Shown here in pieces: positions 15,962 through 23,605 of a stretch of 64,000 nt of DNA; within the stretch, counting starts at the first letter, position 1; every line of letters begins with the position of its first letter. A program made the translations under genes and the position numbers. Source of the stretch: CAWJMF01 sp963843945 (GTDB lineage: Bacteria > Vulcanimicrobiota > Vulcanimicrobiia > Vulcanimicrobiales > Vulcanimicrobiaceae); contig CAWJMF010000002.1 of the NCBI GenBank assembly GCA_963843945.1, positions 1,674,001 through 1,738,000 on the forward strand, written 5' to 3'. The notes beneath the pieces are model-generated. The model was given only the letters and a program-made list of their open reading frames with translations, was not told where the DNA came from and did not search any database.

Positions 15962-16831
15962 CTAGACGTAGGCGTTCTGGATTTTTTCCAGTTCGGGCAG
16001 CCGCGTTTCGAGCCGCAGCCCGGCCAGCGGCTCGGGCGGCAGATGGGCCATGGCCTCGAACGTCGCGCGCTCGCTCTTAAAGATGACGCCGAGCGGAATC
16101 TTCTCGGATTTCATCAGCACGTCAAAAGCGTGAGCGCGGTCGGCCGGATCGTATTCCGGGCGCTCGTTGACGTAGAAGACGTTTTCCTTGAACCACGCGT
16201 ACGTATTGATCTTGTTGTAGGTGACGCAGGGCGACATCACTTCCACGACCGAGAAGCCCTCGAATTCGACGGCCTGCTTGATGAGGTCGACGAGAAGCTT
16301 CGGATGCGCCGAGAAACCCCGCGCGAGGAACGAGCCGCCCGCCGCGAGCGCTACCGCCAGCCCGTTGATCGGGGCGTCCGGGTTGCCTTGGGGACTCGTG
16401 CCGGTGACGTAACCGCTGGCGCTCGTCGGTGACGACTGGCCCTTCGTGAGGCCGTACGTTTGATTGTCCATCACGATGTAGGTCATGTTGGGGTTGCGCC
16501 GCACCGCGTGGAGGAAGTGCCCGGCACCGATCGCATAACCGTCGCCGTCGCCGCCCGCCGCGATCACCGTCAGATCGCGGTTTGCGAGCTTCACCGCGGT
16601 CGCGACCGGCAGCGCGCGCCCGTGTACGCCGTGGAACGCGTACGAGTGCAGGTAGCCCGAGATTTTTCCCGAGCAGCCGATACCCGACACGAAGGCGACG
16701 TCTTTGGGCTGCTTGCCGAGTTCCGCCATCGCCTGCTTGAGTGCGGACAGCACGCCGTAGTCGCCGCAGCCGGCGCACCACCACGACGGCGTCGCGGTCG
16801 CGAAGTCCTTGGGCGACATCGTCATAGCCAT
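15962..16831 (-). CDS. korB: 2-oxoacid:ferredoxin oxidoreductase, beta subunit
   Basis: 289 residues. Catalyses, with the fused alpha/gamma partner, CoA-dependent oxidative decarboxylation of a 2-oxoacid (most likely 2-oxoglutarate) with reduction of ferredoxin. The ThDP motif GGDGDGYAIG with MDNQTYGLTKGQ lies at about 93-131. Four cysteines (C19 and C22 in WWCAGCGDYG, C53 in GIGCSGKISG, C202 in MSPCVTYN) match the [4Fe-4S] ligands of the Sulfolobus-type beta subunit. The ATG overlaps the stop of the alpha gene (TGATG). The subunit could also accept pyruvate or branched oxoacids; sequence alone does not decide. Confidence 0.9.
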   Translation of the reverse strand: MAMTMSPKDFATATPSWWCAGCGDYGVLSALKQAMAELGKQPKDVAFVSGIGCSGKISGYLHSYAFHGVHGRALPVATAVKLANRDLTVIAAGGDGDGYAIGAGHFLHAVRRNPNMTYIVMDNQTYGLTKGQSSPTSASGYVTGTSPQGNPDAPINGLAVALAAGGSFLARGFSAHPKLLVDLIKQAVEFEGFSVVEVMSPCVTYNKINTYAWFKENVFYVNERPEYDPADRAHAFDVLMKSEKIPLGVIFKSERATFEAMAHLPPEPLAGLRLETRLPELEKIQNAYV

Positions 16832-18597
16832 CAGCGTTTCACCTCCGCGAGCGCACGCGGCGCCGCGACTTTCAGCACCGGTTCGACGATCTCGATCGGA
16901 CGGAACGGCCGCCCGTTGTACTTGAGCACGCCGTGCATCCGCTCGAGGGGACCAACCACATAGCGCACCAGGCGTTCGAGCTGTCCGGTGAAATTGTTTT
17001 CGACCACGAAGACGTGCCGGGCGTCCGCGATGAACTCGCGAACCTCGTCTTCGGGGAACGGCCACAGCGTCCGGAACTCGAAGAAGCGCGTCGCGACGCC
17101 CTCCTCCCTAAGCCGGTGCTGCGCTTCGAGGATCGGCCCGCAATTGGAACCGTACCCGAGAATCGCGATCTCGGCGGCGGGATCGCCGTGAACGGCGGGC
17201 TTGGGCAGGTCCTCGCGCATGGAATCGAGCTTGCCCATGCGCTTCTCCATCATCCGTGCGCGATTCTTGGCGTTCTCCGTAATGACGCCGGCCGGGTTGT
17301 GCTCCGAGCCCGCCGCCAAGTGCATGCCGCCCTCGAGGCCCGGTACGACGCGCGGCGACACGCCGTCCGGCGCGAACGCGAAACGCTCGTACTCGCCGAA
17401 AACCACCGGTTCGTCGAGCAGTTTGCCGCGGTCGATTGCGACGCGCGAAAGGTCGAGGCGCGGCAGCGTCGCCTTGCTTTGGCAGAGCGCCTGTTCGGTC
17501 AACAGGAAAACGGGACACTGATACTTCTCTGCCAGGTTGAAGGCCTCGGCGCTGAGGTAGAACGAGTCCTCGATCGTCCCAGGGGCCAGCACGATGCGCG
17601 GGATCTCGCCGTGTCCCGAAAAGATCAGGTGGTTGAGGTTCGACTGCTCGGTTTTCGTCGGCATGCCGGTCGAGGGACCGGTGCGCGCGCACTCGACGAC
17701 GACGACGGGAATCTCGAGCACGCCGGCCAGCCCGATCGCTTCGGTCATCAGCGCCTGACCCGGTCCCGAAGTTGCGGTCATCGCGCGCACGCCGGTGAAG
17801 GCCGCGCCGAGTACCATGTTGATCGCGGCCAGCTCGTCCTCGGCCTGCACCGCGACGCCGCCGAACTTGGGCAGGTACTTCGCCATCCACTCGAGCACGT
17901 CGGTCGCGGGCGTGATCGGATAACCGGCCATGAAGCGACAGCCCGCCACGAGCGCGCCGTAACCGATCGCGTCGTTGCCCATCATGATCAAGCGGTCGCC
18001 GTCGTCGCTTTTGCGCAGCGCATAGCCGCTGGGCCACTCGGCGAAGTGGCGGTCGACGTACTCCTCGCCGGCTTCGATCGCGCGAATGTTGAGATCGACG
18101 ACTTTCTCGCCCTTACGTTTGTAGACGCCGGCGACGTCGTTGCGCACGACGTCGGGATCCATGCCGATCAACTTGGCCAGCGCTCCGAGCGAAATCGTGT
18201 TGCGCACGAGTTCGAGACCGAGATCCGCTTTCGCGATTTTTGCAAGCGGGATCTCGTACCAGTGCACGTCGCTCCGGCGCACGTGATCCGGAATCTGCTC
18301 GGAGGTATTGTCGAAGACGACGAAGCCGCCCGGACGCATTTCGTCGATGTGTGCTTCGACCGCTTCGAGATCGAACGCCACCAGGCCGTCGACGAAGTCG
18401 GCCATTCCCCAGTGCGGATGCTCGCCGGCACGGATCACGTAGTTGGTGTGACCGCCGCGAATGCGCGACGGGAAGTCTTTGTAGGTGTAGACCTCGAGCC
18501 CCATTCGCTTGAAGACGCCCGCGATGAGATCGCCGGTGGTCAGGCTCCCGTCGCCCGCCTGCCCGCCGAACATGATCTCGATATCGTTAACGATCAC
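16831..18597 (-). CDS. korA: 2-oxoacid:ferredoxin oxidoreductase, fused gamma-alpha subunit
   Basis: 588 residues starting at a GTG at 18597 with GGAG just upstream; the annotated frame is open 15 codons further, but that stretch is not conserved. The gamma domain (about 1-190) starts IEIMFGGQAGDGSLTTGDLIA and includes SRIRGGHTNYVIR. The alpha pyrimidine-binding domain follows (about 205-390: GNDAIGYGALVAGCRFMAGYPITPATD, then TSGPGQALMTEAIGLAGV and PTKTEQSNL), and then the C-terminal transketolase-like domain (IAILGYGSNCGPI). The gamma-alpha fusion is the form found in KorAB of many aerobes. It forms a two-gene unit with korB. Confidence 0.92.
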   Translation of the reverse strand: MIVNDIEIMFGGQAGDGSLTTGDLIAGVFKRMGLEVYTYKDFPSRIRGGHTNYVIRAGEHPHWGMADFVDGLVAFDLEAVEAHIDEMRPGGFVVFDNTSEQIPDHVRRSDVHWYEIPLAKIAKADLGLELVRNTISLGALAKLIGMDPDVVRNDVAGVYKRKGEKVVDLNIRAIEAGEEYVDRHFAEWPSGYALRKSDDGDRLIMMGNDAIGYGALVAGCRFMAGYPITPATDVLEWMAKYLPKFGGVAVQAEDELAAINMVLGAAFTGVRAMTATSGPGQALMTEAIGLAGVLEIPVVVVECARTGPSTGMPTKTEQSNLNHLIFSGHGEIPRIVLAPGTIEDSFYLSAEAFNLAEKYQCPVFLLTEQALCQSKATLPRLDLSRVAIDRGKLLDEPVVFGEYERFAFAPDGVSPRVVPGLEGGMHLAAGSEHNPAGVITENAKNRARMMEKRMGKLDSMREDLPKPAVHGDPAAEIAILGYGSNCGPILEAQHRLREEGVATRFFEFRTLWPFPEDEVREFIADARHVFVVENNFTGQLERLVRYVVGPLERMHGVLKYNGRPFRPIEIVEPVLKVAAPRALAEVKR

Positions 18598-18678
18598 CCC
18601 AGCTCCAATCCATGGAAGAAACTGCCGCCTTCGTTGTTCCATTCGCGCAGCTACCTGCCCTCGCCGCGCCGCGCCACA

Positions 18679-19110
18679 CTACAAGAGGAACTTGCGCAGC
18701 ACCGCGACGTCGAGCTTGAACGTATGCTGGGGAAGGGTCGCTTCGAGCTTGTAGCCGGCGCCCTCGAAGAACTCGCGCGCGGCGCCTTCGAGCGGGACCT
18801 CGAGGGTCAGCTTATGACAATTGTAGTAGTTGGCGAGCTCTTCGGCCCGCGCTACCAGGCGCCGGCCGATGCCGCGCCGCCGCCAGGCAGGCGCCACGAG
18901 GAGCGACTCCAGGTGCGCCAGCGAGGCGGCGATGCGCAGTCCGAGCGCGCCGACGACCGCGCCGCCGGCGGTTGCGGCAAGTTCGTGGCGCTGTTCGTGC
19001 CAGACCACGCGGAAGCCCCAGAGCTCCGAGAGCGCGTCGCGTTCGTGCTCTAGGCGGAATGCGTGGGTCCGGCCGGGCTGAACGACCTCGATCTCAACGG
19101 CCTCATCCAC
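18679..19110 (-). CDS. GNAT family N-acetyltransferase
   Basis: 143 residues. The conserved acetyl-CoA loop APAWRRRGIGRRLVARAEE lies at about 73-91, after the strand LAHLESLLV, and the C-terminal EGAAREFFEGAGY block is at about 108-120. A TrpPhe-rich N-terminal part (LSELWGFRVVWHEQRHELA) precedes them. The substrate is unknown; the pattern is that of PhnO/AttT-like GNAT proteins. Its start overlaps the end of the MBL gene upstream by eight bases, so the two are probably translated from one message with the PHA genes upstream. Confidence 0.85.
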   Translation of the reverse strand: MDEAVEIEVVQPGRTHAFRLEHERDALSELWGFRVVWHEQRHELAATAGGAVVGALGLRIAASLAHLESLLVAPAWRRRGIGRRLVARAEELANYYNCHKLTLEVPLEGAAREFFEGAGYKLEATLPQHTFKLDVAVLRKFLL

Positions 19111-19915
19111 GCGCGACCGCCGCGACCTCGGTCGTGGCGTCGAGCAGCCAGCCGTCGTGGGCGGCGAAGACGCGCAGGCCGAGCTCGTCTTCGAGTTCGC
19201 GCGCCAACGCGTCGGGATCGCGTTCGAGCATGCGCGTTCCGAAGTGGGTCATCACCGCGACCCTCGGACGAATCCCGGCGATGACCGCACGCGCTTCGTC
19301 GAACGTGAGGTGATCGACGTTCATCGAATCGCGGTAGCGCAAGACGTTCACGATCAGCACGTCGGGGGAATGCGCGCGGTAGTCCTCGATCAAGCCCTCG
19401 AAGAAACGGCCGCACGGAAGATACGAAACCGTCGTACCGCGATGCGCGAAGTGCAGGCCGTACGTTTCGACGCCGTGCCGATGACGCACCGAGGTCCGCA
19501 CCTCGACGTCCTTGACGCGATACGGTCCGCTGCGCTCTTCGAGGTAGTGGTGGACCGGAACGAAGCGCTGAGCGTACGGGAAGATAACCGGCTCGCCTTC
19601 GAAGGCGTCGCGCGGCGCCAGCAACGCGCCGCGCGGCTTCCAGCCGCCTTGCGTCATCGCCTCGATCATCGCGTTGACGTCGCCCGCGTGATCGAGATGT
19701 TTGTGCGAGAGCGCGATGGCGTCGAGCTCGGGCGGCTCGCAGCGCGGAACGGAGGAAAGCGCGCGCACGAGCGCGCCCGGGCCGGGATCGACGTGAATCT
19801 GCGTCGTTCCGCTCGCGCCGCCGCCGAAGGTGAACCACATCCCGCCCGAAGCGCGGATCTGCCGGGCCACGACGAAGCGGGCCCCGCCGGTGCCCAGAAA
19901 GCGAACCGTTATCAC
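19103..19915 (-). CDS. MBL-fold metallo-hydrolase
   Basis: 270 residues with the metal motif SHKHLDHAGD (H71, H73, D75, H76) and later His residues in ALHFAHRG-type and AVMTHFGTRM positions that complete a two-metal site. The start VRFLGTGGARF is typical of the RNase Z / lactonase-like branch. The substrate is unknown. It could hydrolyse a phosphodiester or a cyclic ester, and the neighbouring PHA genes make an oligomer hydrolase a possibility, though this is speculation. It lies 25 bases after the stop of phaB. Confidence 0.8.
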   Translation of the reverse strand: MITVRFLGTGGARFVVARQIRASGGMWFTFGGGASGTTQIHVDPGPGALVRALSSVPRCEPPELDAIALSHKHLDHAGDVNAMIEAMTQGGWKPRGALLAPRDAFEGEPVIFPYAQRFVPVHHYLEERSGPYRVKDVEVRTSVRHRHGVETYGLHFAHRGTTVSYLPCGRFFEGLIEDYRAHSPDVLIVNVLRYRDSMNVDHLTFDEARAVIAGIRPRVAVMTHFGTRMLERDPDALARELEDELGLRVFAAHDGWLLDATTEVAAVARG

Positions 19916-19940
19916 GCCTGAAGCGTTCAGCGGCCGGGCG

Positions 19941-20732
19941 TTACCATCCCATGTAGATCCCGCCGTTGATGTTCAACGACTGGCCCGTCATGTAGTCGCC
20001 CTCGACGGCGAGGAAACGCACGCCGCGCGCGATTTCCTCCGGCTTCGCCACCCGGTGCATCGGGATGCGGTCTAAAATTTTCTCTTGAATGTTGGGCGGC
20101 ACCGAGCGCCACATCTCGGTTTCGACGAAGCCGGGACACACCGCGTTGACCGTGATGTTGTAGCGCGCGAGCTCGATCGCGAGCGATTTGGTAAAGCCGA
20201 GAATACCGGCTTTCGCGGCCGAATAGTTGGCTTGTCCGAAGTTCCCCATCTGACCGACGAAGGACGAGATGTTGATGATCCGGCCCCAACCGTTTTCGAG
20301 CAGCAGCGGCACCGCGCAGTGACAGCAGTTCATCACGCTCGTCAGGTTCGTGTCGATGACTTCGTGCCAATCTTGGATCGACATCTTCTTGAAGGTGCGA
20401 TCGCGCAGGATCCCGGCGTTGTTGACGACGACGTCGAGCCGGCCCGTTTTGGCCTTGACGCGTTCGAACATCGCGCACACGTCTTCGAAGTTGGAAACGT
20501 TGCCGCACTCCGCCAGCGCCGATCCGCCGGCGGCTTCGATCTGCGCGACGACGCCGGCGGCCGCTTCCGCGCCGCTGACGTAGTTCACCACGATCGTCGC
20601 GCCTGAAGCGGCGAGTTCGCGCGCGATCGCCGCGCCGATGCCGCGCGAACTGCCGGTGACGACGGCGACGCGTCCCAGCAAGGGCTTCGGGTGAGTCGGA
20701 TCGGGCGCAATTGCCCGCGCTGTCGTTTCCAT
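19941..20732 (-). CDS. phaB: Acetoacetyl-CoA reductase / SDR-family oxidoreductase
   Basis: 263 residues of the classical short-chain dehydrogenase type. Visible: the NADP(H)-binding TGSSRGIG (about 26-33), NNAG (104-107), the catalytic S156 (NISSFVG), Y170 and K174 (ANYSAAKAG), and the C-terminal GQSLNINGG. The first 19 residues are not part of the fold, and the ATG at 20732 is 1 base from a T-run ending a hairpin. The neighbours are a phasin, a PhaQ-like repressor and a MaoC/PhaJ hydratase, so the likely reaction is reduction of acetoacetyl-CoA to (R)-3-hydroxybutyryl-CoA for PHA. FabG-type activity on ACP substrates is the alternative. Confidence 0.85.
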   Translation of the reverse strand: METTARAIAPDPTHPKPLLGRVAVVTGSSRGIGAAIARELAASGATIVVNYVSGAEAAAGVVAQIEAAGGSALAECGNVSNFEDVCAMFERVKAKTGRLDVVVNNAGILRDRTFKKMSIQDWHEVIDTNLTSVMNCCHCAVPLLLENGWGRIINISSFVGQMGNFGQANYSAAKAGILGFTKSLAIELARYNITVNAVCPGFVETEMWRSVPPNIQEKILDRIPMHRVAKPEEIARGVRFLAVEGDYMTGQSLNINGGIYMGW

Positions 20733-20733
20733 G

Positions 20734-20773
20734 AAAAAGCCTTCGGAGAGCGCACGGGTCGCTCCCTGAAGGC
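20734..20773 (-). terminator. Intrinsic-terminator-like hairpin directly before phaB
   Basis: Arms at 20739-20752 and 20760-20773 pair over 14 bases with one C-A mismatch and one G-U wobble, with a 7-base loop, and on the minus strand a T5 run follows (20738-20734) just before the phaB ATG. Transcripts leaving the phasin gene would be expected to stop or pause here. The AAGG that could serve as the phaB ribosome site is in the 3' arm, so the hairpin may control translation too. Confidence 0.7.
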
Positions 20774-20804
20774 GTTTCTCAGTTAGTCGGGCAGCGCCCG
20801 GGCG

Positions 20805-21269
20805 TTAGTTCGAGCTGACGGTCTGCTGGACGCGCGCCTGAGCTTCGTCGATGCGCTTCGAGAACTCGTCGAGTTGCTGCGTCGCGGTCTCTTTGACGTA
20901 GCTCATGTTCGAAAGGCTGCTCTCGACTGCGCCGCGGAAGCCGGCCGCAACCGTCTCCTGCCACTCGGAACCGTGCGCCGCGAGCTTCTCGGCGAATTCA
21001 GACGCGTTCTGCGCGTTCTTCTGGAGTTCGCCGACGGTCAGCGACACGATCTGATTGGCCCGATCGAAGTTGTCGCGGACGGTTGCTTCGACCGCGGTCG
21101 AGCCGTACGGGCGCGACGAGATCTCGTAGACGGACTTCAAGTAATCGAGGCTGCGGCGGTTGGCCGTCGCGAAGGCGTCGATGAAGAGGGTGTAGCCGGC
21201 GCTCGTGAGTTCGAGGTAGCTGGCGGTCGTCTCTTTGACGGTCGGCGCGGGGATCGAATCCTTTTTCAT
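20805..21269 (-). CDS. phaP: Phasin-like protein (PHA granule-associated)
   Basis: 154 residues, almost wholly amphipathic helix, with no cysteine or Trp-rich core. It has Phe/Tyr spaced through the first half (TSAGYTLFIDAFATANRRSLDYLKSVYEISSRPYGSTAVE) and a long heptad-like Gln/Ala-rich helix at the C-terminus (TATQQLDEFSKRIDEAQARVQQTV). That is the pattern of phasins, small proteins that coat PHA granules. The start ATG has a perfect GAGGAGA site and overlaps the PadR stop (ATGA), as in Bacillus phaP/phaQ pairs. Sequence similarity to named phasins is not strong by eye, so the call rests on composition and neighbours. Confidence 0.7.
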   Translation of the reverse strand: MKKDSIPAPTVKETTASYLELTSAGYTLFIDAFATANRRSLDYLKSVYEISSRPYGSTAVEATVRDNFDRANQIVSLTVGELQKNAQNASEFAEKLAAHGSEWQETVAAGFRGAVESSLSNMSYVKETATQQLDEFSKRIDEAQARVQQTVSSN

Positions 21270-21700
21270 AGTTTCTCCTCAGGAGGCTTGGGGCTGCCCA
21301 CGCGTTGCGGGTGGCCCTTTTGCCACGTTCCGGTGTAGAGGCTGAAGAAGGCGTCGAGATTGGTCCGGTACTGCTCGAGCGCGGAGCTCCAAACTTTGAG
21401 CGCGTCGTTTCCGGCCCCGGTTAGCGTGTAGACGCGCCGGGCCGGGCCCTGCTCTTTCGGATCCCACCACGAGGTGATGTATCCGTCGCGCTCGAGTTGC
21501 CGCAAGGCCCGGTACACGGTTCCGGGGTCCGAGACGACCGCGAAATTTTCGCGGAGCGCCTTCATGATCTCGTAGCCGTGGAGATTCAGGTCCTTGAGCA
21601 TCACCAGGAGCCATGCCATGAGGTAGTTTTTGGGCGTGCCGCGCGGGGGGAGCCCTGCGTCGGTTTTCGAGTGGTCCTGACCGTTCAGTGTTTCCTTCAT
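21266..21700 (-). CDS. phaQ: PadR-family regulator, PhaQ-like
   Basis: 144 residues. The winged helix-turn-helix occupies about 24-98: NYLMAWLLVMLKDLNLHGYEIM, then GTVYRALRQLERDGYITS and the wing GPARRVYTLT. A helical C-terminal arm (AGNDALKVWSSALEQYRTNLDAF) follows, as in PadR dimers. The spacing and the LKDLNLHGYEI...GTVYRAL pattern are close to the poly-3-hydroxybutyrate-responsive repressor PhaQ of Bacillus, which binds PHB and represses itself and phaP. Here the phasin gene overlaps its stop, and an operator-like palindrome lies inside its own promoter, which supports the same circuit. Confidence 0.75.
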   Translation of the reverse strand: MKETLNGQDHSKTDAGLPPRGTPKNYLMAWLLVMLKDLNLHGYEIMKALRENFAVVSDPGTVYRALRQLERDGYITSWWDPKEQGPARRVYTLTGAGNDALKVWSSALEQYRTNLDAFFSLYTGTWQKGHPQRVGSPKPPEEKL

Positions 21701-21712
21701 GCCTATATGTGC

Positions 21713-21741
21713 ATTCTACACCTAAGTGTGGATATTGGCAA
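21713..21741 (-). promoter_or_regulatory. phaQ promoter with palindrome between -35 and -10
   Basis: On the minus strand TTGCCA (21741-21736) and TAGAAT (21718-21713) each match five of six sigma-70 consensus bases and are 17 bases apart. The spacer ends in the palindrome ACACTTAGGTGT (21729-21718), which overlaps the start of the -10. The expected transcription start is about six bases from the ATG at 21700, with no room for a normal SD, so the message may be nearly leaderless. A bound repressor here would block polymerase; PhaQ itself is the likely one. Confidence 0.65.
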
Positions 21742-21746
21742 GGAGC

Positions 21747-22199
21747 CTAGCCGGCCGCGGCGCCCGAGGCGCGCACGGCCTTCGTCAGCACGTCCTCCAC
21801 GAGGCAAACGGCCTCGCCGCCGAGGACCTTTTCACCCCGCTGGTTGCGCACCGCCGCGTCGAGCGTGAGGATCGCCCGGTCGGAGCGGTAGGCGCTGACG
21901 GTCACGGTCACCGTGACCTCATCGCCCAAATAGACCGGCCGCAAGAACTTGAGGGCCTGGCTCATGTAGATCGTGCCGGGTCCCGGGAACTTGGTGCCGA
22001 GGAGCGCCGATATATAGGAAGCGATCAGCATCCCGTGGGCGATCCGGTGCCCGAAGCGGGTGCGAGCGGCGTAGGTCTCGTCGAGGTGGACCGGGTTGAC
22101 GTCGCCCGTCGCCCGGGCGAAGGTCTCGACTTCCTCGGCGGTCACGCTCCGCGTGAGCGAGGCACTCTGACCGACAAAGAATTCCGCGCGGCTCTCCAT
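21747..22199 (-). CDS. phaJ: MaoC-like (R)-specific enoyl-CoA hydratase
   Basis: 150 residues, a single hot-dog domain. The hydratase-2 motif ATGDVNPVHLDETYA (about 30-44) carries the catalytic Asp33 and His38, followed by RFGHRIAHGML (about 48-58). PhaJ-type enzymes make (R)-3-hydroxyacyl-CoA from beta-oxidation intermediates, supplying PHA synthase. The start is the ATG at 22199; the open frame further up is not conserved. It lies 46 bases before the phaQ start, separated by the phaQ promoter, and is probably its own unit. A broader MaoC dehydratase role remains possible. Confidence 0.8.
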   Translation of the reverse strand: MESRAEFFVGQSASLTRSVTAEEVETFARATGDVNPVHLDETYAARTRFGHRIAHGMLIASYISALLGTKFPGPGTIYMSQALKFLRPVYLGDEVTVTVTVSAYRSDRAILTLDAAVRNQRGEKVLGGEAVCLVEDVLTKAVRASGAAAG

Positions 22200-22304
22200 A
22201 TTCGGAGATTTTCTCTCTAGATGGTTTTCCCCCCGCCCTGCGGCGCTTGCAGTAACGGGACTGTAACGGGCGTTCGGTACCTTACACTCGTCGGCAAGAC
22301 GACA

Positions 22305-22341
22305 AAAAGAAGCGGCGCGACTGGGCAGTGCCGCTTCTTTT
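22305..22341 (-). terminator. Terminator after the DUF1501 gene
   Basis: A perfect 12-base stem (22305-22316 with 22330-22341; arm AAAAGAAGCGGC) and 13-base loop. On the minus strand it ends in CTTCTTTTTG, so it terminates the DUF1800-DUF1501 message about 25 bases after the stop. T-rich flanks on the plus strand could make it bidirectional. The remainder of 22200-22366 is the leader of the MaoC gene. Confidence 0.85.
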
Positions 22342-22366
22342 CTTTTGCCCGGCCGAACGAGGCGTT

Positions 22367-23590
22367 TTAGGCCAGGAGCGAGAGCGTCGGGAACGAGCCC
22401 GCGATGATGCCCGTGGTCGGGCGGCCGAACCACTTTTCGATGACGGTGGCGTAGACGCTGCGGAAGTCGACGGTGTATTTCACGTCGCCGTTGTCGAGCA
22501 CGTCGAGCGACGGGTGCTCGCCGTAGAGGCCGCCCTTGATCCCGCCGCCGACCAGGAACATCGGGGCTGCCTCGCCGTGGTCCGTTCCGCGGCTCCCGTT
22601 TTCCGCGACCCGCCGGCCGAATTCCGAGAACGTGATCGCCAGCGTACGCTTGTCGTTCCCGTGCGCGGCGAGATCGTCGTAAAACGCCTTGAGTGCGTCC
22701 GAAAGCTCCCGCAGGAGACGGTCCTGGGTCGGCTTCTGCCCCGCGTGCGTGTCGAACGAGCCGTGCTGCACGTAGATCACCCGCGTGCCGAGGCGGCTCC
22801 CCACGATCTGCGCGGCGAGTGCGAGGCTGCGCCCCAGCGGGGTTGCGGGATACGTGCCGCTCGGCGTATAGCCCTCGATCAACTTCGGCAACTCTTCCGA
22901 GCCGCGCTGCGCGTGATCTTCGATCTCCGCGACCGTCGCGAGGTAGGGCGAACGGAACGGCACGCGGTCGTCGTGGACCATCGAGGCGAACGCGGCCCGC
23001 GTGTCGGTGCGGCGGTCGCTGGTCAAACCGTAGCCCTGCAAACCGGCGATTGCCGGAACGTCCGTCTTGCGCGAGATCATCACTTCGGGCAAGACCGGCG
23101 CGACGGCGACCGCGTTGAAGAGGTTGCTGCCCGGAAGTTCGGCCGCGTCCAAAAAGCGTCCGATCCAGCCGGTGCTCTCGTAGCGATCCGGCGCCGCGGT
23201 TTGCCAGATTTCGGTCGAGCGAAAGTGCGAGTGATCGGGCTGCGGATACCCCGCGCCCTGCACGATCGCAACGTTGCCGGCGTCGTACATCGCTTTGAGC
23301 GAGCGCATCTCGGGATTGAAGCCGACTTTGTCGTCGATCTGCAAGACGTCGTTCTGCGCGATGCCGAGCGTCGGACGGTAGCGGTAGTACGGCTGCATTC
23401 CGTGCGGGACGATCGTGTTGAGCCCGTCGTTGCCGCCCTGCAAGTTGACGATCACGAGCACTCGCTCGTCGACGCCGCCCGGAAGTCCCGGCAGTAGCGG
23501 CTGCGCGAGTGCGCGGCCGAAGAACGAGTCGGCGTTTGCCGCGACGCTGAGGCCGGAGATCGCACCGAGGAGAAAACCGCTGCGCTTCAT
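22367..23590 (-). CDS. DUF1501 family protein
   Basis: 407 residues with an N-terminal leader (MKRSGFLLGAISGLSVAANA). The body has the alkaline-phosphatase/sulfatase-like DUF1501 marks: VLVIVNLQGGNDGLNTIVP near residue 45, DHSHFRSTEIWQTA, VIYVQHGSFDTHAGQ, AITFSEFGRRVAENGSRGTDHGEAAPMFLVGGG and a final TVIEKWFG block. Its function is not established in the family; members are exported and usually encoded next to DUF1800 proteins. The gene begins 15 bases after the DUF1800 stop in the same unit and is followed by a strong terminator. Confidence 0.88.
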   Translation of the reverse strand: MKRSGFLLGAISGLSVAANADSFFGRALAQPLLPGLPGGVDERVLVIVNLQGGNDGLNTIVPHGMQPYYRYRPTLGIAQNDVLQIDDKVGFNPEMRSLKAMYDAGNVAIVQGAGYPQPDHSHFRSTEIWQTAAPDRYESTGWIGRFLDAAELPGSNLFNAVAVAPVLPEVMISRKTDVPAIAGLQGYGLTSDRRTDTRAAFASMVHDDRVPFRSPYLATVAEIEDHAQRGSEELPKLIEGYTPSGTYPATPLGRSLALAAQIVGSRLGTRVIYVQHGSFDTHAGQKPTQDRLLRELSDALKAFYDDLAAHGNDKRTLAITFSEFGRRVAENGSRGTDHGEAAPMFLVGGGIKGGLYGEHPSLDVLDNGDVKYTVDFRSVYATVIEKWFGRPTTGIIAGSFPTLSLLA

Positions 23591-23605
23591 TTGGGGAAAG
23601 GCTCC

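Noticed and set aside
16933..19053. 706-codon plus-strand open frame opposite korA
   Set aside because: Typical antisense shadow in G+C-rich coding DNA (His/Arg/Asp/Glu-rich), while the minus strand encodes a clear ferredoxin oxidoreductase subunit.
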